Positions 20,895 through 32,500 of a stretch of 64,000 nucleotides of DNA are shown here, piece by piece; within the stretch, counting starts at the first letter, position 1; the number at the start of each line of letters is the position of its first letter. Source of the stretch: Owenia fusiformis (taxonomy: Eukaryota > Annelida > Polychaeta > Sabellida > Oweniidae); NCBI GenBank assembly GCA_903813345.2, contig CAIIXF020000006.1:11040348-11104347 (forward strand), given 5' to 3'. The notes under the pieces were generated by a model. It saw only the letters and a list, made by a program, of their open reading frames with translations. It did not search any database and was not told where the DNA came from. Made by a program: the position numbers and the translations under genes.

Positions 20895-22416
20895 AAAGGA
20901 GTGGTATCAATATGGAGAACTTTTTGAACACACGTTTCTCTTAAACCAGTCATAACAAAATCTAAAAATTTTACACATCGTCAATTTAATGGTCATCTTT
21001 TGAATGGTAACAGTATAATTTGAAAAATTTATATATACTTTCATCTATATTGTTTTAGAAAACACATCAAACACTTGTTTTGTTTTTGGTATCATGTTTC
21101 CAGAGTGAAATGAAACATCTTTCCGAACCTCATTGGAACAAAACGACATAAACACAACATGTTTAGGTCTCTCAATATTGTAATTGTATAAATTACATTT
21201 TGGTTGATTTTAAAAAAGTATCTTGTTAATAAAATAAAAGGTTTATCTTGATTTTTATCTATTTTGGGGGATTTTGTTTTTATTTTTTGAATACTTTTTT
21301 AAAATCAACCAAAAATTCCTTTGTATAACTATAATGTTGAGAGCTCTAAAAACATGTTGTATATGCTATTTTGTTCCAACAAGGTTCGGAAAGACATTTT
21401 ATTTCATTCTCAAGATTTGGTAGAAAGGAGCAAAAACAATTTTACTAAAAAACAAAAAATGTTAAAGGGTTCCGATTAGCATCCCGTATAAAAACAATAT
21501 GGCGGCTCCAGGCGAATCAACTGGATCAGTCCATTTTTAAGAAATAAGGGGAGTTCTGTAAAATCCAGTTTATTGAAATTGTCTTTGGGATAAAGTAATC
21601 CGTTTATAACGATTTTGAAAACGTTATCCAAAGAGTGATTGCGTTCAAAGAATACATGTACAACAGCCAATATAAATCCTTGTATTAGAAACCGGTTTGT
21701 CTTGCTTTGTTTCATTTGTAGGATATTTCATATGCCAAGCTGTGTGCTATTACGTTATGGGGAAATTTAGATGCCAATTTTTCCTTATTATACACAAATA
21801 GAAGATCCTGAAACTTCACCCATAAATGTGGAATTGATTTGTCAAAATAAAAATCACCCTTTTATAAATGTGTGACGATCTATAATATACTTATGCTATA
21901 TAACAGTTAGAGGTGTTGACACAACGAGCTCGAACCTGTGAACCCTTGAGTATTATTCCGGGATCGGGCCTTTAATACTAAACGGTGAGCAACACCAGAA
22001 ACGAGCGTTCGATTTGCTAAACGATATGCGTCACCCTTTAACAAAAACAGTAATACGAGGGTCGATCCAGATATTCTTATAAAAATGCTCTCATTTTTTT
22101 ATTTTTGGGAGTTACAACATCAAACTTGCACAAAATGAGGATAATTTAATTGCTCATAAAATATGTAAGTTTAGTCAACATACGGGCACTACTGCGTTGC
22201 TAGGGTAAAAAATTGGTAACCATGGAAATGGGACCTGGGACAAGTAGCTTTTCTGTCTCTTCATATAAAATATTTCTAAATAATTTTCGCATTAAATTGA
22301 TGTCAATCAGTCAACATTACATGAAATACCGTGTTTTTTTACAGAATGTTTTCAATGATTGATTTAAGAGAAAAACATTGTTGAATTCAGTTCTCCATAT
22401 CGATACCACTCCTTTT
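20895..22416. mobile_element. inner foldback MITE, copy A, itself interrupted
   Basis: Terminal inverted repeats AAAGGAGTGGTATCAATATG (left) and, inverted at the right end, AAAGGAGTGGTATCGATATG. Copy B (43312-44044) is the same element without interruption. Alignment by eye shows copy A carries extra DNA at 21466-22037, flanked by TTAA, plus about 200 more bases to about 22260. Inner arms around TTCCGAACCTCATTGGAAC and TTCCAACAAGGTTCGGAA also form an inverted pair, so the element can fold on itself. Confidence 0.75.
21466..22037. mobile_element. TTAA-flanked insertion inside copy A
   Basis: TTAA at 21462-21465 and 22038-22041 flank 572 bp. Copy B of the host element at the matching point reads straight through a single TTAA (AATTTTAACAAAAACAG), an empty site. 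The ends are AGGGTTCC and, inverted, AGGGTGAC, so terminal repeats are short. Contains AATATGGCGGCTCC near 21500. No coding capacity. Confidence 0.65.
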
Positions 22417-22770
22417 CTGTCTTTTCTTAAAATTGAATTAGGCAATGTTTTAGCGAAAAAATTGTGACTAACCCCCTAGGAAAGTAAGAGCGGGTCAAAG
22501 TTGGTGAAGTAAAATTGTCACTTTTTGACTTGAAAAGAAAAACCCTTATGTTCTTAGAATATGAATTTCTCCATTAATAATGGCTCAATGGCCGGTCTGC
22601 CCCCCTGACCGTTGGTGTAATTCTCTACAGCCTAACCGTTTAAGGGTTAATATTCCACCGATAATGTTTGTGATTGGGGTATTGAGAAGCTATTAGTCGG
22701 TCCCCAATTCCCTGCTGCGTTATCCTTGTGTTCTGACGATAACTGTACTTTTTGCATTTGGTTCATTTTA

Positions 22771-22920
22771 ATGTCACCACAAGTTGTGACATATTATTAT
22801 AGTCTCCAAATTTTGTGACAGCGATCGGCGTTTGGCGGTCCGTGTTCTGCGGTTATTGTTTGGCGTGTGTAACAAATGGAAGGTCGTGACATTTTGCATG
22901 TAAGATGCCTTGTTTGCAAG
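22771..22920 (+). repeat. GTGACATAT-type repeat, copy 2
   Basis: Starts ATGTCACCACAAGTTGTGACAT (an imperfect hairpin) then ATTATTATAGTCTCC. Ends with GTGTGTAACAAATGGAAGG and GTGACATTTTGCATG followed by GATGCCTTG. About 150 bp with no coding capacity. Confidence 0.65.
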
Positions 22921-23225
22921 GGTTTGTGTTTTAATTGCAAGGGTCAGTATTAAAGGGTTAAAGTTACTTACAAGTCGCAATTGGATTTAAAAATATTTCA
23001 CTCGGACCACAAGCGCTGTGTCTTACAGTAGCTCCATGACAAAATAAAAATTATTCCATTTATTCCCAATTTAAAAACATTATTCAATAAACTCGAAAGC
23101 ACTCCACGAGTGCAGATATTCTACCGAATTCATCACCCTACAAACAAGGCATCTCTACATTCAAATCCTCATACCCAGGTGTATCATATTTTTGATTCAT
23201 ATTTTGTTCACATTTTTAGATTTTT

Positions 23226-23357
23226 GTCACCAATAAAGTGATGACATATTGTTATAGTCTCAAACTTTTTTGCGGACGGTGTCCGGCGTCTGTAACAAAT
23301 TACGGCGTCTGTAACAAATGGCAGGTGGTGACATCTTGCATGTTAATGCCTCGTTTG
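23226..23357 (+). repeat. GTGACATAT-type repeat, copy 3
   Basis: Starts GTCACCAATAAAGTGATGAC and ATATTGTTATAGTCTC, ends GGCGTCTGTAACAAATGGC then GTGGTGACATCTTGCATG and TTAATGCCTCG. The GGCGTCTGTAACAAAT motif is present twice in tandem. Confidence 0.65.
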
Positions 23358-24609
23358 ATATGGTAATCTATGACAGATTCAAATAGGGACTGAAGAATGT
23401 TCACATTGAGGTGCTCAGATTGGAGATGTGTACGAATATGTAGGATTTAATGCATTCAGTAAACGTGCATATGAGTAAAACCTTTTTGTAGACACTCTTC
23501 GTGTTTCTTGAACTGGGCCGATATTAGATCGAGGGCGAAAGACTTAACAAAAAATCGGAAAATTCAGCAGTCAGTCAGATTTTTTACGCCCACTGTAAAT
23601 GCTAGCTACGCTGATAAACTCACCAAGACTGACCCTATATCATATATAGACATACGTTAAAGGGGTTGAAGTATGTTTAAAATTGATTTTGCTTAATAAG
23701 AGTAAAAAAAACCTTTTCACTAGATACCTGATTCCAAGCATTCTTGCGTCCTCGATCGACCAACTTCTTATGTCTAAACAATAACACTTACGCTGAACAG
23801 GGTGGTACAACTATATGTCATTAGGAAGGTTAAGAATAAGATACACGTTTTTCAGAGAACTTGGACGTAAATGTGTTTAAAAACTCCTTATAAGGATTAG
23901 TTCTCCCCCTCTGTATTCAACTTTAATTAATTGCCCGATTTAAAATAGTTAAGGAAAAGGTTAAAGTTAGGTTCCTGGAAAGAAATCGAGAGTGGGACAG
24001 TTATCCATGAGGGTCATCACATTGAACGATCATGTACACATTCTCTTAAAAACGTAAAGATTAACCTCTCCATTGTATACATGCGGAACAAGTTACACTT
24101 TCTCATTAACAAATGATAAGGGTTTCGACCTCCAAATTTTTGTCTGATAACACCCTTTGTCGGTACTGTTGGATTTGTTTGACAGGGGTTTGGTGCGTCT
24201 CATATATCGAAAACTTTTCCTCATACATGAAAAATCAGTTTTCGGAAAATGGGCCTAATGTGTGAAAAATAGGCGTGAGCCCGCATTTTCAGAAAAGAAG
24301 TCTCAGAATGTTTCCTATTGACAGCTGAAATACCAATTAAGGGCAATTCATAAAGTGAACTTCATCCTAGCCTACCTTTACTCCCCCTCCAAAAGTTTGC
24401 CAAATTGGAGTTCCCTTCGGACTGCGTCTGAAAGCTATACCCTTTGCATTCGTTCGACTGCGCTTCTTAAGAGAGCTTCTTCTTCGGGGAGTTCATAACT
24501 AGACTCAGCGCCTGTTTATGTTTGGCGGTTTTAACAAGTTTATCTACTCTTTTATGAAATTCCAACCTAGTTAAAGTATTGAGGAATAAAATTAACATCC
24601 AAACCTAAT

Positions 24610-25317
24610 CACAGGTTTGTATCGAAAGATTCGTCCGCTGTGACGGAGCACACACAATTTATTTTTTAGCTCATATGTTTCGTAATACCAAAGAAAATTA
24701 CTTACTCCATGCAATGGATCTATCATTTGCGGGTGACCTTCACCTCTGTTTGAAGTCCAATAACGCTGGGAGGAAAAGCTATTGAAATGACGCCGGAGTA
24801 TCATACTCCAAAATGTACCATTTCTTGTTTAACTTTTTAATGACACGATATATTGACACGATAATATTTACATGTTTTCAGTATAACTATGAAGGTATTA
24901 TGAGATGTTGATGTATTTGATCTCTTTAATCTTTTTTATAAAAAATAATTTTCAAATTTGATGTCCGCTGTGACGGAGCAGTTGCAACTGTGAACTGTGA
25001 AACTGCTCCGTCAAAGCGGACAAAAAAAAAATAATAATATTATCGTGTCACTATATCATGCCATTAAAAAGTTAAAAAAGAAATGGTACATTTTAGAGTT
25101 TGATACTCTGCCGCCGTTTTCAATAGCTTTTATTCCTTAGCGTTCTTGGACTTCAAACAGAGGTGAAGGTTACCCGCAAATGATATATTCATTGCATGAA
25201 GTAAGTTTTTTTTATATAACGAAACATACGAGTTGAAAAATATATTGTGAAGTAATTGTTTTTATGAAAAACAGCATGCTCCGTCACAGCTGACAAATCT
25301 TTCGATACTAGCCTGTG
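24610..25317. mobile_element. 708-bp foldback element with arms of nearly 300 bp
   Basis: The left arm from 24610 (CACAGGTTTGTATCGAAAGA) is mirrored by the right arm ending at 25317 (CTTTCGATACTAGCCTGTG). The arms also share CTTCACCTCTGTTTGAAG-type and ATGGTACATTTT-type segments in inverted order. The centre (about 24962-25021) is itself a stem built on CCGCTGTGACGGAGCAGTT and ACTGCTCCGTC. The motif GCTGTGACGGAGC occurs at both ends and the centre. Non-coding. Confidence 0.75.
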
Positions 25318-25456
25318 CTAATGCTGATTTAACACGTTATCAAACGGCGACGCCCATTTTCCAGACCCATGAAGGGAGGGGGTATATTTACGTGAACTTT
25401 AATTTGGGTTTTCACGTAATTCAAGGTAGATAAGAAGAATAACAATTTGTATATGT

Positions 25457-25473
25457 TTTATTGGCTATTTATT
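25457..25473 (-). terminator. GABBR2: candidate polyadenylation signals for long GABBR2 transcript
   Basis: Two AATAAA hexamers on the minus strand (25457-25462 and 25468-25473), about 575-590 bases after the stop of tail B. Supported by position and consensus only. Confidence 0.4.
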
Positions 25474-26043
25474 GCTATGATTTTTTATAAAATTACAAAG
25501 ACTATTTGCTTACACGAATCGAATATAAACATCGAATAAAATTGTTACAAAACCAGAGAAAGAAAGCATCATCTATATTTTTGAATATATTTTGGCTTAC
25601 GATTTCCTTTATTGTATTTATAATATTGAAATGATCCATCGTGTCGTAAATTACTGGGATACATACATGCTTGATCATGTATTCGATAGTGATTTGAATT
25701 CGAAGGATTTTCACATTTTTGCATATAGTATTGTGTCTATCATGCCACCGTTGAATAATATCACTGAGATCTTAAACTCTAACATCTAATCTGGAAATGT
25801 CCCGAACATTGGTAAGTCAATTGCAAGTTTTCCTTCAAAGACATACTTTTTAAACTCTATGAGTAGGCTAATTCTAATTAAAAGAGATGTTTTGATTTAC
25901 TGCTGTTATCTCAGCATACTGCAGTTAAAGTGGGCAAAGTGGGACGATTTTTGTTCTATTTGCGCATGACGTCACTATAAAGACCATCATTCGGATTACT
26001 AACTGTGTGTGATTTGACTGGTGTCCACAGATGTTTGAAATGG

Positions 26044-26516
26044 TTATATGTATTCCACAATATCGCAAGTATGTGCTTGCTTTGCCTCATCCATTTGTGG
26101 ACCTGAGGTTGATGATTTATCATCAGATTTTTCACAATGTGCACCGGGTATGGAGGAAGATTGCTCAGAATTAGACTCTACAGCAACATTTGGCGACTGA
26201 GGAGTCTTAGACTTATCAAATATAATAAGATCATCTGGGGAAGTTTTCTCTGAAGTACTATCTCTATCTGCTTTAATTAACTGAACAACATCAGTCCCCT
26301 TTTTAACAGTATTATCATTTTCCTTAGCAGTATCTCCCCATGATATTCTCTTAGTAACTTTGCCTGTCGTAACAGGTGTTGAATGAGGCGTGACGTCATC
26401 ACCTGAAGAATCTATAAAATGTATCCCCTCCTCTGATCGCGGCCATACTAAATACTCAACGTCTTCATCAATCAAAGGCGTCCTTGATGACGTAGAATAG
26501 TTCTTACAAAGTTGAC
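26044..26516 (-). CDS. GABBR2: GABBR2 tail B, last exon
   Basis: Acceptor TGTTTTACAG|GTCAACT at 26517. In phase with the exon at 29322-29437 it gives 156 residues, [20 protein letters not shown] through to [11 protein letters not shown] and a TAA stop at 26044-26046. The sequence is Ser/Thr/Asp/Glu-rich, with [15 protein letters not shown] and RISWGD segments that look like kinase sites, and is probably disordered. The preceding intron is 2.8 kb. AATAAA on the minus strand lies about 580 bases downstream. Confidence 0.65.
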
Positions 26517-29500
26517 CTGTAAAACACAATTATATTAGAATCAATTGTTGGATAGAAGAATGTTGAGCGAGACTGAGATTACCGTATTTCCAATAATTTA
26601 GGGCTGCTTTAATTGGTATTTTGACCTTAGAAATCAAATAGACACATACTAATCTGACAATATTCAAATTTTGACCGTGCTTATTTTCTGCATTTTTGGT
26701 ATTGCACATGATTAAATATAGAATAAGATGGTGTCCGATGAGAGAGTTGTCACCGAAAATCAGAAAAAATTGTATTTTAGCTTTCACATTAATTTTACAA
26801 TCACTACAAGTTTTAAAAAATCATTACAAATCAAAATAAAATGGACCCAAAATTACTGGAAACACGGCATATAAAATCGACAACCTCATATTTTGTTTGA
26901 ACAAATGACTTATTTTGTAATAAGAGCTCCGAGTTCTTAATATGGCTAGAAAAAGAAGACAAACCCATCATATTCCGGTATAACCAGAAATTGTATCGAT
27001 TCCTTTACGGGTCTTTTAAATCCAATTGAGACCATTTCAAAATACTATCTGACGCTTTAAAATTCGATTCCAACATATTTTTTATTAGCTTTATCAATCG
27101 TCAGTTAGACATGTACAAATATGAACACATCAACACCAATCAATGTTCTAATTTCAATATGATTCAATATGGTGAATGCTCTCAATTGTTTATGTTTATG
27201 TTTATGTATCTTTATTTCCACCTATGCAGATGAGTACATAATAATTATAAAGTTAATGTGGCAATATTAAAAATATAAAAATAAAAATATATATATTTAC
27301 AACGCAAACTGTGTTGATTTAACAGTTTATAGAGCTATAGCTGCAGCTCTTGTTTTTAACATGTGTTTGACACTTAACATTATCTTCACATACATTCTGT
27401 AGTCTAATGCTTCATTTTTTCCTAGTAGGACCTCCATTTTTTCAACCATATTATATCCATCAAATATTCTGTCACTTAAATCATAAATGTATTTATTGAT
27501 AATATCAGCGCTAGCATGGTCATGAAATAAAAGCTGACACTATGGTGCTGCTGCCGGGAACAAACAAGAAAAAGGTTTTGAACAATAATCTAATTATCTT
27601 AAAACCTTATTTAACAAATACCTAACCAACATTTTCAGATAATTATGTCGGACAAGACCATGCGATGCAACATTAAAATAGGTATCAAACTTTGTTACTT
27701 ATAGATATGGATAGTTATAGATGTATATGGATTTGGGGTGGTTTAGTGCATTTTTTATTTGTGTGTGACAATTAACAGCGTTAGAAACTCAAAACTGACT
27801 GATTTCCAACAGGCTTTTTTTTACATAATTTTGATAATTACCTATATCAATGCTATTTATTGTCAAATTACCACGTCAATTTAAACATTTTATTCTAATA
27901 TAATAATTAAGTCGCAAAGAGCGCCATTGGAAAAATTGAACCACAGCCCTAAGAATATTCTTTCACGATGCACTCGTATAAATATCGTGAACAATTGTTA
28001 GTATGGTGCAATATAGATGCAAGGTACTAACTAATTTATAACGAAGTACAATACTAGGTGCTTTGGTGCAAAGTATTTGGGTTGTGCAGGTGCGCAGGTG
28101 TAATCACGTGACGTTCTTGTACTCACCACAATAAAATTGTCAATCAACACCTGAATAAAACTCCACAGTTTATAATACAAATTATACATATATAGTTGAT
28201 TGTACTGTATAGTACCCCGAACAAGCTTTGGAAAAAGAAAACGTCCCTGTCTTATTTGAATCCTTAAATATGCAATGATCTGTGTATGGAAATTACAACA
28301 GATGACTAAGAGATGCAATCCAACTGTTGATTTGCTATACCCAAACCGCTGGAGTTTTCAACGTTTACTTTGATTGACTCTTCTGGCACGTCATTCAGTA
28401 GCATAGATGAACATTAAATGGTGTATATCTAAGTGTATACTTAATTAAGTGCTTAATGTGGTGTATGATTAAGTTATCTAACAGAATAGGGGGTGGGATA
28501 GTGTACAACAGGCCTTAGACGCAAGACACACAGACAACACATGATACAAACACATATACATTATGCGTACCAACACAGAATCATATGCACATGACTGTCA
28601 TGCATATGTAAGAAATGTGACCTTGACATACCCTACAATAGGTTCGTATTGAGGTCAGCGACATCATCATGCTCTAGTTCTGAAACATTCGACAGTGGTT
28701 AGTACAGATATCAACGACATTCGCATGCGCTTCACACAAGTTCGTCTGCATCATCCAAATTAGTAAGAAGAACACTAAAGAAGTAATTAAACATTTCAAT
28801 GCAAGTTTGCATACTGTTTGCATACAGTTTTCTTACACTGTGGATCACAGACGCATGCAACATTTAAAAGAACAAATTCACTGTGAAATTATTCAAAGCA
28901 TAGTTGCATAGACGCATTGGTTAAACGTAGAATAGAAACAATAGGTAAAAACAAACTAGGCCTACAGTACACTAATGTTGATCAATTTGTTACAGAATCA
29001 GCTACATTTATCATTTTACTGGACTCCTAATATAACAGTAGTATTGTTGAACAAAACACGTTTAGTTTCACAATTAATACAAACAGATAGCCAAGAGCTT
29101 CAAGAAAAACATACAACAATTAGACCAAATACAGAATAGGCCACATACATTGTATTTGTACCAGACATAGAATTAAGGGTTAAAATTCTGAAATCCAATA
29201 GAAGTGTGCATCCACCAATGTGAATAAAATAATAAAATCGAAATTCCTCTACATTACATTAATATCTGATATATATAAAACACTGAATTGAAAACATATG
29301 CAATTTAATCTTCATAGATACCTGAAACTGAAGGATCTGAGTCAGATAAGATATCTGTTTCTCGAAGCCAAACATCCTTCAGGTATTTCAACCCAGAATA
29401 AGATGGCGTCTTTGGAACTTCCTGTTTGTTCAGAGACCTGTTGTAAACAACATAGATATATGTGAAAAACGAAGGAACTCTTTTTGATTGTTAATCTCAG

Positions 29501-32500
29501 CAATTACTAACCAGAGTGTTTCACTGTTGTTTAATTTGTTGATTAACTCGATATATTGCGAAAATATTCTTTGTTCGGTTTTTCAATATTACAAAAGCAT
29601 TTTTATGGTTAAATCTTAATTACTTTGAGTTAATAAGAGCTGATTTGTGTTTGGTTTCAATTGATCCTCTCTAATACACCTATTTGTATACTCATACTTT
29701 CGTCATTTTGATCACATTTGTCTCATATTGGATATAGTACAGAGTAAAGTAGAATATGTATTGATTACGTTTCTTCAGTATGCAGACCCTCTTCTAAAGC
29801 ACCATAGTTATTGTGAATACATGGATGGACGGTGAACTCAACCTTCTTGTGGTCTTCACTGGATTCCCTCTCTACACTAGTCTCAGACTCAATCGTTGGC
29901 ATGATTTGGAAAGAACGTTTGGAAGACCTACAAATAGGTGCTAAAGGGGTTAGAAGGAATAAAGGATGGGTAAATTGATATAACTACACACATATCTTTT
30001 ACTTCCATGCCTTGCCTTATATTCAATGTCCCATAGTTTATCTTAAAATCCTTTGACTTCTTCGAAATAATTATTTATCAACAATAATAGCTTCTATATT
30101 TGATCAGATATCTCAATTCGTCGTTTGTTCAGAAAACGGGGTTTTGAGGGAATTTTGGTATGATTTTTAACATTACTTCCAAAATATAATTCACTTTCCA
30201 TCCCTTCAAATGAGATCTGATTTTTCCGTTAAATACTTAAAACCAGTCCCTATCTATATAGGCTATTAGTATATACACGTACACATGAATAAAATTATTG
30301 ATAGGATTACAATGGAAAATAAACTAACCTAGCCTTGCCCAAGTCGGTATTTTCTACTTATCTGATCTTGAATTATTACCATAATAATAGAAATCAAGAT
30401 AAGTAAATAGACCGACTTGGGCAAGGCTAAAACTGGCATATATATATTTTATTGTAAACTTACTCTAAGTCTGTTAATTCTACAGAGTCGGAGCATGACA
30501 AGGCATCCCTCTGCGCTACAAAATATGACCGACTATTTCCAGAACCGTCGAGTGGCCAAACAACACTGTTGAGAGACTCGGAGAATACAGAGGCTTCGTC
30601 TGAATTTAAGGTATCTAAAATATATGCATTTGTAATTGTGACAACGTTACATCTTAAGAAATTTCATAATATCTAAAAAATATATGAAGTATCAAATATT
30701 GTCTACTTATGATTGTTTCTGTACTATACTCATTCATAACCGAAGTTGGTGTTTTGCAAAACAACATTTGGTTTACCCTGAGACGGCCGGCGTCCAGGTG
30801 GTATGAGAAAGTGGGAATTTGGCTGTTTGAGCAAGACCATTGGTTTAAGACCTGGCGACCTTGGTATGCCACCGTTGGATGCATGGACATCTTCGCCTAA
30901 TTGAATCAGCAAGCTTTCAATTTCTCGATGTTTCTAGAAGTAAATATAGTGCAGGGTGACCCAAAAAATGCGACCCTCCATTTCTTCAATATTTTTCTTA
31001 AATGTAGGTTAATTGCTCTGAAATTTGGCACACAAGAACCTCATTCAATGTGGGATCCTCTGGCAAAGTTTCAATAATCATAGTCTTATATTGATAGAGT
31101 TATGGTCGTTCCAAAATATGCTCCAAATGTCATCCATTTCCAATGTTAGGTTTCTTCTTTCTGAACATGTAAACTCAAGAAATAATGTGTTCTGGGATCA
31201 CAAATTCAAGATGAAGTGCTTCAAAGGCCCCTACATTCTGTTAAATGCACAGCTTGGGCTGCCAATTTCCAAACATGAAATCATCAGCCCCTTTTGGTTT
31301 GAGGTTGATAATGGCAACACTGTTACTGTTAACACACAGCGCAATATTGGCGTTCTAGGCAGTTCTAGAGTGACATAAAGGCTTCAATAGACAAGAACAG
31401 TGGTTCTAGAAGAATGGAGCTACTCCTCACACTTCTAATGATAGCATAGCCTGGCTCACTTGTCATTTCTATGAGAAGATTATCTCTCCTAGGACGGAGA
31501 ACCCATGGTCATCCCACAGTCTTGATCTCAATTCCCCCGACTTCTATTTATGGGGTTATCTAAAGGATAATGTGTATGAAAATAACCCTACCGCAATTGC
31601 AGAACTCCAACAAGCAATGGCTGCAAAATTTGAATGCATCCGTGCATCCGTGTTATGAACAGTTTTCCTTGAACATTGCAAGTTTGTTTACAGCGAAATT
31701 GACGACATCTGGAGCATATTTTGAAACAACCATAACTCTATCAATATAAGACTATGATAATTGAAACGTTGCAAGAGGATCCCATATTGAATGAAGTCTT
31801 TGTGTGCCAAATTTCAGAGCAATTAACCTCCATTTAAGAAAAATATAGAAGAAATGGAGGGTTGCATTTTTTTGGGTCACCCTGTAATATTATATTTCAT
31901 ATACAGTATATGAACGTATATTGATATATTTCTGTATCTCATACCTGAGTGGGTTTGGGGTACATATCACCCGGGAATATATATCATATCTGAGGAGCGG
32001 GCAGGGTACATTGTATATGTCCCGCTCCAGGCTTTTACTATAGGCCTATCTTGTCATTTGAAAAAATGGAAAAGGTTATATCTACCCCAAACCCACTCAA
32101 GTATGAGATACACCATTATCGGGAAATATTTATATCTCCCCTTGGTCCCTCGGGGAGATATTTTATTCCTCAGGATATACCCTATATCCAAAACCTCCCA
32201 GTACATAACCCTTATATATCTTTAGATTTTGCCATGTAGAATGACTGGAATTTTTAATATCTTGACATACTTACATATTCTAAAATTTGTCGATTTCTAG
32301 CATTTTCATCTGTTAGGTCTTTAATCTTTTGCTGGACGTCTGTGTAACCAATATCAGTTGGAACCTTTGGCTTTTTTATTGTTACATGAATTCTTTTCTT
32401 ATCACCCTTGGGATCTTTACGCAACTCTAAAAGCTGAAAATGTAATTGAGGTGCTCTTGACTCTTAATGACATCCATTTACACCCTGGGTGGACAATCAA

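Larger units (their letters stand above)
20810..22650. mobile_element. outer TTAA-flanked (piggyBac-like) non-autonomous element
   Basis: TTAA at 20810-20813 and 22647-22650 bound an element whose ends are inverted repeats: left CCCTTCAACTGTTAGG, right end reverse-complemented CCCTTAAACGGTTAGG. The next inner segments also pair (GGCAGATCTGTCCCCC against a GGGGGGCAGACCGGCC-like arm). No transposase is encoded; almost the whole interior is a second element inserted at 20895-22416. Confidence 0.7.
22651..26043. other. spacer between BDP1 and the GABBR2 3' end
   Basis: No gene recognised. It contains two copies of the GTGACATAT repeat (22771-22920, 23226-23357), the foldback element at 24610-25317, and AATAAA hexamers on the minus strand at 25457-25462 and 25468-25473 that could end the long GABBR2 transcript. 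The rest (about 23400-24600) shows no structure I can interpret. Confidence 0.5.
30777..32433 (-). other. GABBR2: GABBR2 coiled-coil exons
   Basis: Exons 32433-32275 and 30933-30777. After a basic linker ([16 protein letters not shown]) comes a heptad-like stretch, [19 protein letters not shown], continuing [17 protein letters not shown] across the exon join. Vertebrate GABBR1 and GABBR2 heterodimerise through a coiled coil at this position. Confidence 0.85.

Noticed and set aside
21905-22010. tRNA-like sequence with GGTTCGAGCTC on the minus strand
   Set aside because: No acceptor stem or anticodon arm could be formed, and the B-box match is imperfect.
29840-29845. Internal donor AAG|GTTGAG in GABBR2 tail exon A
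   Set aside because: It would end the exon in phase 0, and joining to 29437 then gives a premature stop, so exon A is better read as terminal.
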